Assembly (NCBI RefSeq): GCF_900188405.1 | Contig: NZ_FZOF01000011.1 | Span: forward strand, 1 to 64,000 | Source: Actinacidiphila glaucinigra | GTDB lineage: Bacteria; Actinomycetota; Actinomycetes; Streptomycetales; Streptomycetaceae | Reading direction: 5' to 3' | Length of the DNA stretch: 64,000 bases | Part shown: positions 25,889 to 33,877 of the stretch, one piece after another | Position numbering within the stretch: the stretch's first letter is position 1 | How the letters are laid out: each line of letters begins with the position of its first letter | Program-made: the position numbers and the translations under genes | The notes under the pieces: model-generated | Database searches by the model: none | What the model was told of the DNA's origin: nothing | The model's input: the letters and a program-made list of their open reading frames with translations, nothing else

Positions 25889-27361
25889 TCAAGCCCCTGT
25901 CGCCGGGGGGCGCCGTTGAAGGACGGCCAGGGCGTCCTCGACGCGGCCGAGGTCGATGAGGTAGCCGGCCAGGTCATGGCTGTTCTCGTGGGCGTGCTGT
26001 TCGAGAACGGCGACAGCCTCCTCAGTGCGTCCCGCGCCGGCCAGCAGCTCAGCGATGTGCGGCGCCGCGTACGAGGTGGCGCCCTCGGGGTGGGAGCGGG
26101 CCTGTGCGATCGCTTCGTCCACGCCGTCACGGGCGGCGATCAGTGGCAGCCGTATCCAGTACAGGTCCCACTCCACCTCGCCCCCGCAAGCAGCGGCAAG
26201 CGCTTCGAGATGCGCCAGGCCGTCCTCGGGGCGACCCTGCTCCAGGCACAGCTCGGACAGAACATGGACGACCCAGTCGTCCCCGTTCCGGCCGTCGGCC
26301 TGGACACGCATCACGTCGATGGCTTCCTTTCCCCGACCGTTCCGGGCCAGGAGCCGGGCAAGCTCGAAAGCCGAGTTGGCGCCATGCGCCGCGGTTCCAT
26401 CGGCCTGCCGGTATGCCGTGATCGCCCCCTCCACATCGCCGCGCTCCTCGAGCAACCACGCGAGCTGCTGTACGGCGTGCCCGGATTCATCGTCCTCCGC
26501 AGCCGCCCGCAGCTCGCCGAGCCGGCCCTCCCGCGCAAGCAGCGCCGCCAGCTGCTCACGGTGGCTGCGAGGCGTGGTGCCACCGGTGCACAGCAAGGCG
26601 ATCGCTTCGTCGGTGCGGCCCTGACGCTCGCGGATCGTGGCGATCAGCCTGATCGCCATGTCGCGATCGAGCCCTCCGCAGCACCACGGAAAGCCGGAAC
26701 ACCGGTGCTCGGTCCGCGGCACGAGCAGCGCGACGGCTTCCTCCTCACGGCCGGCCGCGGCAGCGACATCGACCAGAGCGACGGTGAGGGAGCACTCACC
26801 AACGTACGGACGCAGCAGGGTGAACGCTTCCTCGGCGCGACCGTGCCGGGCGAGCAGCCGGGTGTAGAACTCCAGCGCCATCGGATGCCCGGCCTTCATA
26901 CGGACCCGGGTGATCTCGATCGCCTCCTCGACGCGGCCCCAGCCCTCCAGCAACTCGGCCACGGCCACGACGGCCGTCCACCAGCCGGTTGCCCGGTACG
27001 GGGCGAGCGCCTCCAGCGCCTCGGCCTGCCGGCCCCGCTCCCCCAGCAACCGCGCCCATGCCAGGGCGCAGAACCACTCGCCGCGTCCAGCCTGTTGCTC
27101 CACCACGGTGGCGTGGCCGCGTTCGAGCAGCCGCGAGACGAGCTCCGGCGGGATGCAGCCGGACCGCGTCCGGGCCTGGTACTCAAGATCAGCAGCGTCC
27201 ACGGCCACGCACCATAACGCCCGCCACGGACACCATGCCGAGTGACGCTCCCCGCCAGTCGGTGCCTCACCATCGACCACGGCGCAGCGACAGACACGCG
27301 CCGGCAACTGGGACAGGCCGCAGGAGTGATGGCGGCAACCGTGCGCTGCCAGCCGATCCAC
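25889..27361 (-). CDS. Tetratricopeptide-like repeat protein
   Basis: A protein of up to 490 residues built of degenerate 34-residue helical repeats, with recurring patterns such as LARHGRAEEAFTLLRPY, LAGAGRTEEAVAVLEQH and LEERGDVEGAITAYRQA. There is no catalytic domain or membrane segment. Such proteins act as protein-protein interaction scaffolds. The start is uncertain: the full frame begins with a Cys/His-rich segment (HGCRHHSCGL, RVCRC), while GTG 27209 would remove it. I cannot point to a ribosome site for either. It is divergent from the vWA-like gene at 27391. Confidence 0.72.
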   Translation of the reverse strand: MDRLAAHGCRHHSCGLSQLPARVCRCAVVDGEAPTGGERHSAWCPWRALWCVAVDAADLEYQARTRSGCIPPELVSRLLERGHATVVEQQAGRGEWFCALAWARLLGERGRQAEALEALAPYRATGWWTAVVAVAELLEGWGRVEEAIEITRVRMKAGHPMALEFYTRLLARHGRAEEAFTLLRPYVGECSLTVALVDVAAAAGREEEAVALLVPRTEHRCSGFPWCCGGLDRDMAIRLIATIRERQGRTDEAIALLCTGGTTPRSHREQLAALLAREGRLGELRAAAEDDESGHAVQQLAWLLEERGDVEGAITAYRQADGTAAHGANSAFELARLLARNGRGKEAIDVMRVQADGRNGDDWVVHVLSELCLEQGRPEDGLAHLEALAAACGGEVEWDLYWIRLPLIAARDGVDEAIAQARSHPEGATSYAAPHIAELLAGAGRTEEAVAVLEQHAHENSHDLAGYLIDLGRVEDALAVLQRRPPATGA

Positions 27362-27390
27362 CTCGGGCAGTACGGTCGTAGGCTGTCCGA

Positions 27391-28107
27391 GTGACCCGCA
27401 AAGGGATTTACTCTGCGTCCGTAGCCGCCCGGATCAGCGGAACCAGGCGGCATTCAACTCGCCTCGTGCTAGCCCTACCTGGGGCACACCCTCATCCGTT
27501 CGAGACCGGCCTCATCGCTGACATCGCCCGCAGAGTGGCCACGCTGGGCGACTTCCTGACTCCAGGGGCGGGTGTCGATGCCTGGATGTACACGTCACAT
27601 ACTCACCGTCTCCCCGAACTCCGCTTGTCCCAAGTCGCGGAGTGGATCGCGGACTGGGCGGTCCTCCCCCATGAGCCTCTGCTCTCTCAAGACGCTGCCC
27701 TACGGGGCAACCTGCTCACCCAGCACACGGCCCGCTACGAACTCTTCGGCCCCGAGGACGCAGCTGAGGCGATCAGGGGGATCGTGCAAAGCCTCCACGC
27801 GGACGAGGGACCGACCCTCGTGTTGTTCTTCATATGGGGATTTCATTCGCCGGGTCCCTACTTGGCCGATGAACTCGATCGGGCGTCCGGCGAGAACGTC
27901 TTCTGGCAGTTCGTCGGCGACCCGGGTGCAGGGTCTTCCGTTCTCGATCACCTGGACAGGCTGCAGGCCGAAGCGCCACACATCTCCAACGTGAGCCTTT
28001 ACCAAGGATGGGACTCGATTGAAGATACGCCCGACTACCTCTTCTTCCGTGGCGTACTCAAACCTTTCGTCCGCTGGCGGAAGGCGCTTCCTCAGATGCA
28101 GAACTAG
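27391..28107 (+). CDS. Degenerate vWA/TerF-like protein
   Basis: A 238-residue protein. The pattern PTLVLFFIWGF, GENVFWQFVGDPG and VLDHLDRLQ resembles the C-terminal von Willebrand A domain of TerF-type tellurium-resistance proteins, where the strands usually read VLFITDG, FWQFVGIG and FLEKLD. The metal-site DxSxS is not visible (the N terminus reads LVLALPGAHPHP), and the usual TDG is replaced by FIWG, so the MIDAS site appears lost. It starts at GTG 27391 without a clear ribosome site. Codon use at the 5' end is less GC-biased than around it. Function unknown. Confidence 0.5.
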   Translation: MTRKGIYSASVAARISGTRRHSTRLVLALPGAHPHPFETGLIADIARRVATLGDFLTPGAGVDAWMYTSHTHRLPELRLSQVAEWIADWAVLPHEPLLSQDAALRGNLLTQHTARYELFGPEDAAEAIRGIVQSLHADEGPTLVLFFIWGFHSPGPYLADELDRASGENVFWQFVGDPGAGSSVLDHLDRLQAEAPHISNVSLYQGWDSIEDTPDYLFFRGVLKPFVRWRKALPQMQN

Positions 28108-28327
28108 AACCCGCCCAGCCGGCGGTCGTACTTCATGTCCGAGACAGTGCGGCGTGTATGGGGGGTGACCTGCGCGGGAGCGGCTACGGCTGCACCTGCT
28201 GCCCACCGCCGGCGTCCGACAGGACGTTGCTTGAGACCCGAGGCAGGAAGTCCAGGAGCCCCCACACCATGACTGCCCAGCGTGGGCATTTCGATGGACC
28301 CGAGGGAGAAAGCCCCAGGTCCCTCCG

Positions 28328-28641
28328 ATGCCCGAGCAAACCCCGCAAGCCCGGCACCTGGCCATTCATGAACACGCCCCGCGCATCCTGCCGGACTTCG
28401 AGGCCCACTGGCGCCGAGCGATCGGGGACGCATTCAACCCCACCCCCATACCCGCGTTCATGCGTTCATGCGCCTGTGGTGGACCGAGTACGCCATCGCC
28501 GGCGACCCTGGCCCTACAGCACACCTACACCGCCTCGTAGCCCGCGCCGCGAAATCCGAAGACCCCGAGGAGTCGGCCGGCCTCCTGTCCGAGTACAGCC
28601 GCCTGCGGCGTGAAGCAGCCACGGTAAAGCCGGGCCGGTGA
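28328..28641 (+). pseudogene. DUF6247 family gene broken by an 8-bp tandem duplication
   Basis: The first part (MPEQTPQARHLAIHEHAPRI, then FEAHWRRAIGDAFNPTPIPA) and a second part in another frame (MRLWWTEYAIAGDPGPTAHL to KSEDPEESAGLLSEYSRLRR, stop TGA 28639-28641) together give one typical DUF6247 protein of about 100 residues. The break coincides with two copies of GCGTTCAT at 28454-28461 and 28462-28469; removing one restores the frame. DUF6247 genes often sit beside small toxin-like genes, but none is recognised here. Confidence 0.75.
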
Positions 28642-28871
28642 CGGACGGCCTCCCGCACCCACCCTGGCAGATGGACTGGACGGCAGAGACGCGTCGCGTG
28701 CGTCCACGACGCGTCTCGTCCTGCCTGGAAAAACCCTGTACAACGTGGACAGTTACGTCGACCACATCGTGCCCTGGCTCGAGCACAACAACCATGGAGA
28801 AACGACCTGGACGAGCCACGCGGGCTGACAGTGGTCACGGCCGGCGCGGCGCGCCTGCGGCACGGTGCCAG
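28642..28871. other. Short spacer with an unrecognised reading-frame tail
   Basis: In one plus-strand frame bases 28735-28829 read TLYNVDSYVDHIVPWLEHNN and stop soon after. The protein-like composition suggests the tail of a decayed gene following the broken DUF6247 gene. There is no start or ribosome site and no family I recognise. Confidence 0.2.
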
Positions 28872-29402
28872 TCAGCGTCCTCGGCCCTGGGGGAACTGCC
28901 CGAGGTGAACCGCACGGTGGACGACCGCCGCCAGGTCCCCGATGTCCTCAGTGAAGGTGTCGACGCGGATCCGGCGTCCGTTGTGCAGCCGGATCTCGCA
29001 GGTGGAGCCCATACCCCGGGCATCAGCGAGCGGCCGACTGTCACCGCCGGACATGATCACCTGCGCGACTTCCTCCCAGGGGATCACGGTGGCGGTGCCC
29101 GCGACCCGGTGGGTCAATCCCCGCTCATGGATGTCAATGCACTGCTCCCGGGTGCGAAACGCCTGCACCAGGCGCCAGATCCCCAGGCCCCAGCCCACCA
29201 GGCCGACCCCAAGGAGTAACCCCGCCAATCCAGGGGCCCCTTCGGTGGTGCCCACCGATGCGATGGCCACCGGAAGCCCGATGGCCGTGCCCACCGCACC
29301 GACCGCGATCCAGATGCCCGCCTGCCGCAGGCGCCGTGCACCATCGGTACGGTGCTCGCGCACAAACCGCCCCAATTGTTTGGCCGCTTCCGTACGCCTC
29401 AT
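28872..29402 (-). CDS. Membrane protein, DUF6585-like
   Basis: A 176-residue protein: cytosolic basic N terminus, two membrane helices (IWIAVGAVGTAIGLPVAIAS and LAGLLLGVGLVGWGLGIW), then a soluble PH-like half (CIDIHERGLTHRVAGTATVI, PWEEVAQVIM, CEIRLHNGRRIRVD) that resembles DUF6585. The ATG at 29402 is chosen for its GGAGG site 5 bases upstream; the frame continues 8 codons further without one. Role unknown. It is monocistronic. Confidence 0.68.
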   Translation of the reverse strand: MRRTEAAKQLGRFVREHRTDGARRLRQAGIWIAVGAVGTAIGLPVAIASVGTTEGAPGLAGLLLGVGLVGWGLGIWRLVQAFRTREQCIDIHERGLTHRVAGTATVIPWEEVAQVIMSGGDSRPLADARGMGSTCEIRLHNGRRIRVDTFTEDIGDLAAVVHRAVHLGQFPQGRGR

Positions 29403-29632
29403 CGGTTCCTCCCGGGTCGTGGACACTTCAAACTATGCCCCCGGCATCAAGCGATCCACCCCGCTGCCGAGCGGATTGGGGACGTCCCCGCCTGCGGCCC
29501 CTGGATGCCAGACGGGCCTGGGTCAGTCAGCCGGGCGGGCTACCGCGATCTGCTCCGCTTCGCCCGGCGGTGACTCACGGCGGCGTTTCAGACTGCACCC
29601 ATCGACTGGACGCCACGAGTCGTGCGAGAAAG

Positions 29633-29672
29633 GGCCGGGCCCTGCCGCCCGAGAGGCAGACGAGGCCCGGCC
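29633..29672 (-). terminator. Terminator of the ASCH-methyltransferase gene
   Basis: GGCCGGGCC at 29633-29641 pairs with GGCCCGGCC at 29664-29672. It lies 25 bases past the stop of the minus-strand gene ending at 29698. Confidence 0.6.
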
Positions 29673-29697
29673 TCATAGGCGATCGGCCGGCAGGCGG

Positions 29698-31245
29698 TCA
29701 GTAGGACAGCACGACGGCGGTCTCCTTCTTCGCAATGCCGTGCCCTGCGGGAAGGCCGTCGAGCGCGGCGCCGGCCGGGACGACGGTCATGGTCGGCACG
29801 GCGTCTCGGTCGGTACCCCAGGCGTCGATATGTTCCACCAGCCTGCAAGCGAGGTCTGGAGCGTCCGGACCGTATCCCGCGGCTCCCAGCCGATACGGCC
29901 GCTCCGGGTCGGAGTCCTCGCACCGGAGGATCAGGTACGCCAGCGACTCGCCGACCACGAGGGCGGGGCTGCGGACCGGGATCGCCGGCCGTCGGACGCC
30001 GGTGTCGAGGGCCTCCTCGGTGACCTCCAGCCGGCACACCGTGTCGTCGAATACGGTGGCGCGCAGCCAGATCCCGTCGAACGGCTCCTGCCCGCCGACG
30101 CGGGCCTCCGCCCACACCTCCGCCGGCGGCCCGGAGAACACACCGCTGAGCAGGTCGCGGTCGACGCCCTGGTCCCGGTCGTAGTGGACGCGGATGGTGC
30201 CGTCGGCGAGTTCGGCGCAACGCTCGCCGTCCTGACCGATGATGGGGACGAAGCCGCACAACTCCATCCCGTCCGAGACCAGGCGGTCGCCGTCGCGGAC
30301 GAGCGAGACGGACCGGGTCTGGCCCCGCCACCGGAACGGCAGCACCAGCCGGCCGCCGTCCCGGAGCTGTGCCCACCAGGCACGGGGGATGTCCCAGATC
30401 CCGACAGTGGCGATCATCCGGTCATACGGAGCGTGCTCGGGGGCGCCCTCCAGGCCGTCGCGCTCGATCACCTCGACTTGCGTGTAGCCGGTCTTGTCCA
30501 GAGCGGTCCGGGCGTGCAGGGCCACGTCCGGCTCGATGTCCACCGTGACGACCTGGCCGTCCGGGCCGACGATCTCGGCCAGGAGCGCGGCGTTGTATCC
30601 GGTGCCCGCGCCGACCTCCAGAACGGAGTCACCGTGTCGGGGGTCGAGTTGGTCGAGCATCATCGCGACGATGGACGGCACGGACGCGAGGGAGAGCGGC
30701 AGCGGCCCGGCGGGGTTGTCCTTGATGCTCACGGCCTCGTCGGCATAGGCCCTCGACGGGTCCAGGCCCGGGAGGTGCTGATCACGAGCGACGGTGCGCA
30801 TGGCCCGCTCGACAGCCGCCGGGACGGGGCGGCGGGCCACGATCTGGTCGATGAGTGCGTTGCGCCGCTCTCGCCTGGTGTCACCATCCCCAGCGACGGT
30901 CAGCAACTGCATCTCGATCGCGAGGGCGCCGAGCGCCTCCTTTTCCTCCGGGTAGATGCTGCGGATGTTGACCAGTTGCTCCTCGCGCGTAGCCGTCGGG
31001 TCGACGTTCGCCGGGCCCTCGCCATCGAGCAGGGCTTCGAAGTCGCCGTAGGCGGTGACCCGCTCCACGGACACGTCGCACGTCTCGTCGGTGCCCTTGA
31101 TGCGGAACCGGATCACGTCCCCGGCGGCCAGGTCGGCGAGACGCGGGTGGCGCACGCGTACCTCGATCGACTTGCGGCCGGCGGCGACCAGCTCGAAATA
31201 GCGGCGGTACAGGTGGAGTTCCCGGACGGGGGCGGCGGTGCTCAT
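29698..31245 (-). CDS. ASCH domain fused to PIMT-type protein O-methyltransferase
   Basis: A 515-residue fusion. Residues 1-110 fit an ASCH domain (ELHLYRRYFELVAAGRKSIE, then GDVIRFRIKG), a PUA-like fold linked to RNA or nucleoside chemistry. Residues 150-330 form a protein-L-isoaspartate methyltransferase-like Rossmann domain (SVPSIVAMMLDQL, VLEVGAGTGYNAALLAEIVG, DRMIATVGIWDIP). The C-terminal third resembles the extension of PIMT homologues found with lanthipeptides. Such enzymes convert Asp to isoAsp in peptides or repair proteins. No precursor peptide is seen nearby. The ATG overlaps the stop of a small upstream frame (ATGA). Confidence 0.78.
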   Translation of the reverse strand: MSTAAPVRELHLYRRYFELVAAGRKSIEVRVRHPRLADLAAGDVIRFRIKGTDETCDVSVERVTAYGDFEALLDGEGPANVDPTATREEQLVNIRSIYPEEKEALGALAIEMQLLTVAGDGDTRRERRNALIDQIVARRPVPAAVERAMRTVARDQHLPGLDPSRAYADEAVSIKDNPAGPLPLSLASVPSIVAMMLDQLDPRHGDSVLEVGAGTGYNAALLAEIVGPDGQVVTVDIEPDVALHARTALDKTGYTQVEVIERDGLEGAPEHAPYDRMIATVGIWDIPRAWWAQLRDGGRLVLPFRWRGQTRSVSLVRDGDRLVSDGMELCGFVPIIGQDGERCAELADGTIRVHYDRDQGVDRDLLSGVFSGPPAEVWAEARVGGQEPFDGIWLRATVFDDTVCRLEVTEEALDTGVRRPAIPVRSPALVVGESLAYLILRCEDSDPERPYRLGAAGYGPDAPDLACRLVEHIDAWGTDRDAVPTMTVVPAGAALDGLPAGHGIAKKETAVVLSY

Positions 31246-31400
31246 GGGGCGGACTCACTCCTGGTGGCTGGTGCGGTCGTCATGCGGCCGGGCTCGCCGA
31301 CCCAGTCCGCCCGGAAGAAGTGCCGGCGGTCGGCGAGCAGCGCGTCGGCAAGGCCGGGCAGACGGTCGACGTACTCGGTCAACGAGCCGGGGCCTCCCAC
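31242..31400 (-). CDS. Small frame overlapping the methyltransferase start
   Basis: A frame of up to 52 codons with GSLTEYVDRLPGLADALLAD and RRHFFRADWVGEPG, ending in a TGA that overlaps the next ATG (ATGA). The protein-like composition and overlap suggest it is genuine coding, possibly the C-terminal remnant of a longer upstream gene. An adjacent frame ends with TWMLDTWEAPAR, so a frameshift near 31390 is possible. The GTG start has no ribosome site. I do not recognise the product. Confidence 0.3.
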   Translation of the reverse strand: MGGPGSLTEYVDRLPGLADALLADRRHFFRADWVGEPGRMTTAPATRSESAP

Positions 31401-31523
31401 GTATCGAGCATCCAGGTGGCGGCCCCGTCGGGCAACGGAGCGCGCCTCTCACGGGTGGGCTCTTGAACAGCTTGGCACCCGTGGCGGTGACGGCCTACGG
31501 GCATCGGACGCCGAGATGCCGTC

Positions 31524-31900
31524 CTACCGGTAGGGCTGCGAGCCGAGGGCGACGCTGCGCCGGGTCTCCGCGAGGTGGGCGTCGATGTACCGGACGAGGG
31601 TCAGCGCGTCCTGGGGGTCGTCGGCCCGGAAGGCGATGCGACGCAGCAAGCCGACACCGTTCAAGGCGACACCCTCGCGGGCGAGTACGAAGACGAGGGC
31701 GAGGAACGCGCATCGGGCATTGCCATCGTCGAAGGGATGGAAGAAGCAGACGTCGAGATAGGCACGGGCTGCTCGGGCGGTCAGGGACAGGGGCTGCTCG
31801 CCGCCGACCGCGCTCTCGGTCAAGCACGCGTCGAGGCGCGCGGGTGTCTGCCGGAACCGGGCGAAGATTCGCTGTCCGGCCCAGCGCGTCGTGCCGAGAT
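31524..31900 (-). pseudogene. 5'-truncated Fic family gene remnant
   Basis: The frame encodes the C-terminal half of a Fic/DOC protein: ARAYLDVCFFHPFDDGNARC carries the Fic core with the usual GNGR changed to GNAR, followed by the helical tail ALTLVRYIDAHLAETRR. Fic proteins transfer AMP or similar groups. The N-terminal half is missing; homology starts just beyond the terminator (31923-31964) of the upstream carboxypeptidase gene, so the remnant has no promoter or start of its own. Probably a decayed gene cut by rearrangement. Confidence 0.68.
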
Positions 31901-31922
31901 GAGAGGTCCGACGGCGAAGGGC

Positions 31923-31964
31923 GAAGGGCCTGCCCGCGACCTCTCGGTCACGGGCAGGCCCTTC
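31923..31964 (-). terminator. Terminator of the D,D-carboxypeptidase gene
   Basis: A perfect 14-bp stem (31923-31936 with 31951-31964) with a 14-base loop begins 17 bases past the minus-strand stop at 31982. Confidence 0.8.
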
Positions 31965-31981
31965 GTTGTAGCGGGGCGCGC

Positions 31982-32872
31982 CTACTTCTTGAACGCGTAG
32001 TTCATCATCTTCGTCGCGTCCGTCGCACGGCTGGTGGCCGAGGAGGAGGCGAGAACGGTCCCGATGACCGTCTTGCCGTTCCGGGTCGCGGCGAAGACCA
32101 GGCAGTACTTGGCAACCGAGCCGGAACCGGTCTTGACTCCGATGGTTCCGGAGTAGCTCTTCAGCAGCGTGTTGGTGTTGGTCCACGACATGGTGCGGGA
32201 GCCACCGCTCTTCGTGGTCACCTTCTGCTTGGTCGCCGTCGTCTTCACGACGGCGCGGAAGGTGGGGTACTTCATGGCGCTGCTGGCGAGCTTGGTCAGG
32301 TCGCGGGGCGTCGAGTAGTTCGCCCCGTTCCCGATGCCGTCGAACGAGTCGAAGTGGGTGTTCTTCAGACCCAGGCTCTTGGCCGTCGAGTTCATCTTGC
32401 CGATGAACGACTTGACCCGTGCGGCCCGCGTGGAGCCGGTGCCGAACTTGTCGGCGAGGGCGTAGGCCGCGTCGCAGCCGGACGGGAGCATCAACCCGTA
32501 CAGCAGCTGACGGACAGTCACCTTGTCGCCGACGATCAGGCGCGCCGAGGAGGCGCCCTTGGAGACGATGTAGTCGCTGTAGGCCTTCTGGATCGTCACC
32601 TTGGCGTCAAGGTTCAGATTCGACTGGGAGAGCACGACCCGAGCGGTCATGATCTTGGTGGTGGAGCCGGTGGAACGACGGGTGTCGGCAGCCTTCGAGA
32701 AGAGGGTCTTGCCGGTCCCGTTGTTCATCACGAACCCGCCCTTGGCGGTGATCGTGGGCACCGCCAGCGTGGCCGCCTGGACCGGAGCGGTGAGCGCTCC
32801 AGCAGACAGCACCGCTCCCGCGGTGATGGTCACCGTGGCCAAGCGAGATGTAATTTTTATGCCGTTTTTCAA
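31982..32872 (-). CDS. Secreted D-alanyl-D-alanine carboxypeptidase (S11)
   Basis: A 296-residue penicillin-binding protein-type enzyme that trims peptidoglycan stem peptides. It has a signal peptide (LATVTITAGAVLSAGALTAP) and the S11 motifs S70-T-T-K73, SGC (in LPSGCDAAYALAD, where most families have SGN) and KTG (TIGVKTGSG). There is no C-terminal membrane anchor, so it is probably a free wall enzyme. The reading starts at TTG 32872, preceded by GGGG at about 10 bases; the first 10 codons are unusually AT-rich. A strong terminator follows. Confidence 0.9.
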   Translation of the reverse strand: MKNGIKITSRLATVTITAGAVLSAGALTAPVQAATLAVPTITAKGGFVMNNGTGKTLFSKAADTRRSTGSTTKIMTARVVLSQSNLNLDAKVTIQKAYSDYIVSKGASSARLIVGDKVTVRQLLYGLMLPSGCDAAYALADKFGTGSTRAARVKSFIGKMNSTAKSLGLKNTHFDSFDGIGNGANYSTPRDLTKLASSAMKYPTFRAVVKTTATKQKVTTKSGGSRTMSWTNTNTLLKSYSGTIGVKTGSGSVAKYCLVFAATRNGKTVIGTVLASSSATSRATDATKMMNYAFKK

Positions 32873-33033
32873 AGCTTATACCCCAAATGCTCCTACGGGT
32901 TGACGGCATAACGAGGCCGTCAGCGCATACGACTCCCGAGAGGATCAAATGGATGTACGACCAGCGCGAGCAAAATTGCTCCACCGCTCAGGACAGGAAG
33001 GCCGGGTGGCCTGGCGCGGATTGGCCCCGCACC

Positions 33034-33774
33034 TCACTGCCGAGCGCCCTCCGGGCGGCCGTGCGTTGAGGACTGCGTGAGAAACTCGCCGTAGGTCTCG
33101 CCCGGGTCGGCGCTGAGCGCCGCCTTCGCCGAGCGGGTGTCCTCGTCGGCGAGGATCTCCAGCGCGCCGGCTTCGAGTCCGTCCAGGGCTTGGCGCACGA
33201 CATCCGCGGGGTCGTTCTTCGGGATGTCCCACCCGCTCATCATGTCCGTGTCGGTCGAGCTCATCAGCAGGCCGGCGACGTGGGTGCCCTGCCCCGCCAG
33301 CTCCAGGCGGACGCCGTTGGTCAGGCTCCAGGCCGCCGCCTTGGCGACCGCGTAGGAGTTGGCCCCCGGATAGGAGAGCCACGACAGACGCGAGAGCACG
33401 TTCAGGATCGCGCCTCCGCCGTTCGCGGCGAGCACCGGGGCGAAGGCACGCACGACCGAGAGGGTGCCGTAGAAGGACGTGTCCACCTCGCGACGGATCT
33501 TGTCCAAGTCACCGGTGACAAGGTCCTGGTAAAGGCTGACGGCCGCGTTGTTGATCAGCAGGTCGACGTCCGGTGCCGCTGCGGCCGCAGCGGTGACGGA
33601 GGCGGGGTCGAGGAGGTCGAGGTACAGAGGCTCGGCGCCCGCGATGTCCACGCGCTCGAGGTCGCGCGCGGTCGCGTAGACCTTGGCACCACGCGCGAGG
33701 AGCTGCTCGGCGAAATGACGTCCGAGCCCACGAGAGGCCCCTGTGATCAGTGCAGTGCTTCCCGAAATCTTCAT
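33034..33774 (-). CDS. SDR family oxidoreductase
   Basis: A 246-residue SDR: TGASRGLGRHFAE loop, INNAAVSLYQDL, LNVLSRLSW, catalytic Tyr and Lys in NSYAVAKAAAW. The segment after the active site (LLMSSTDTDMMSGWD) replaces the usual PG motif. The substrate is unknown. It is divergent from an AraC-type regulator with a 103-bp shared region that contains repeats, so the regulator probably controls it. Confidence 0.9.
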   Translation of the reverse strand: MKISGSTALITGASRGLGRHFAEQLLARGAKVYATARDLERVDIAGAEPLYLDLLDPASVTAAAAAAPDVDLLINNAAVSLYQDLVTGDLDKIRREVDTSFYGTLSVVRAFAPVLAANGGGAILNVLSRLSWLSYPGANSYAVAKAAAWSLTNGVRLELAGQGTHVAGLLMSSTDTDMMSGWDIPKNDPADVVRQALDGLEAGALEILADEDTRSAKAALSADPGETYGEFLTQSSTHGRPEGARQ

Positions 33775-33810
33775 GCGCTCACCGTATGACGCAGCTACTG
33801 AGCAGAACGA

Positions 33811-33850
33811 TGGCTCATCACCGCAGATTCATATCTGCTTGACTCATCAC
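33811..33850. promoter_or_regulatory. Direct repeats and palindrome between SDR and AraC genes
   Basis: TGGCTCATCAC (33811-33821) and TGACTCATCAC (33840-33850) are direct repeats 29 bp apart, a layout that AraC proteins often bind. Between them lies the perfect inverted repeat GCAGAT-N4-ATCTGC (33823-33838). Confidence 0.5.
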
Positions 33851-33877
33851 AGACCTTCACTGAGGTAGTCTGCATCC

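Noticed and set aside
31524..32186. Complete Fic-type toxin gene
   Set aside because: Upstream of about 31900 the frame runs through a terminator and the antisense-like frame of the carboxypeptidase gene, with no Fic N-terminal sequence.
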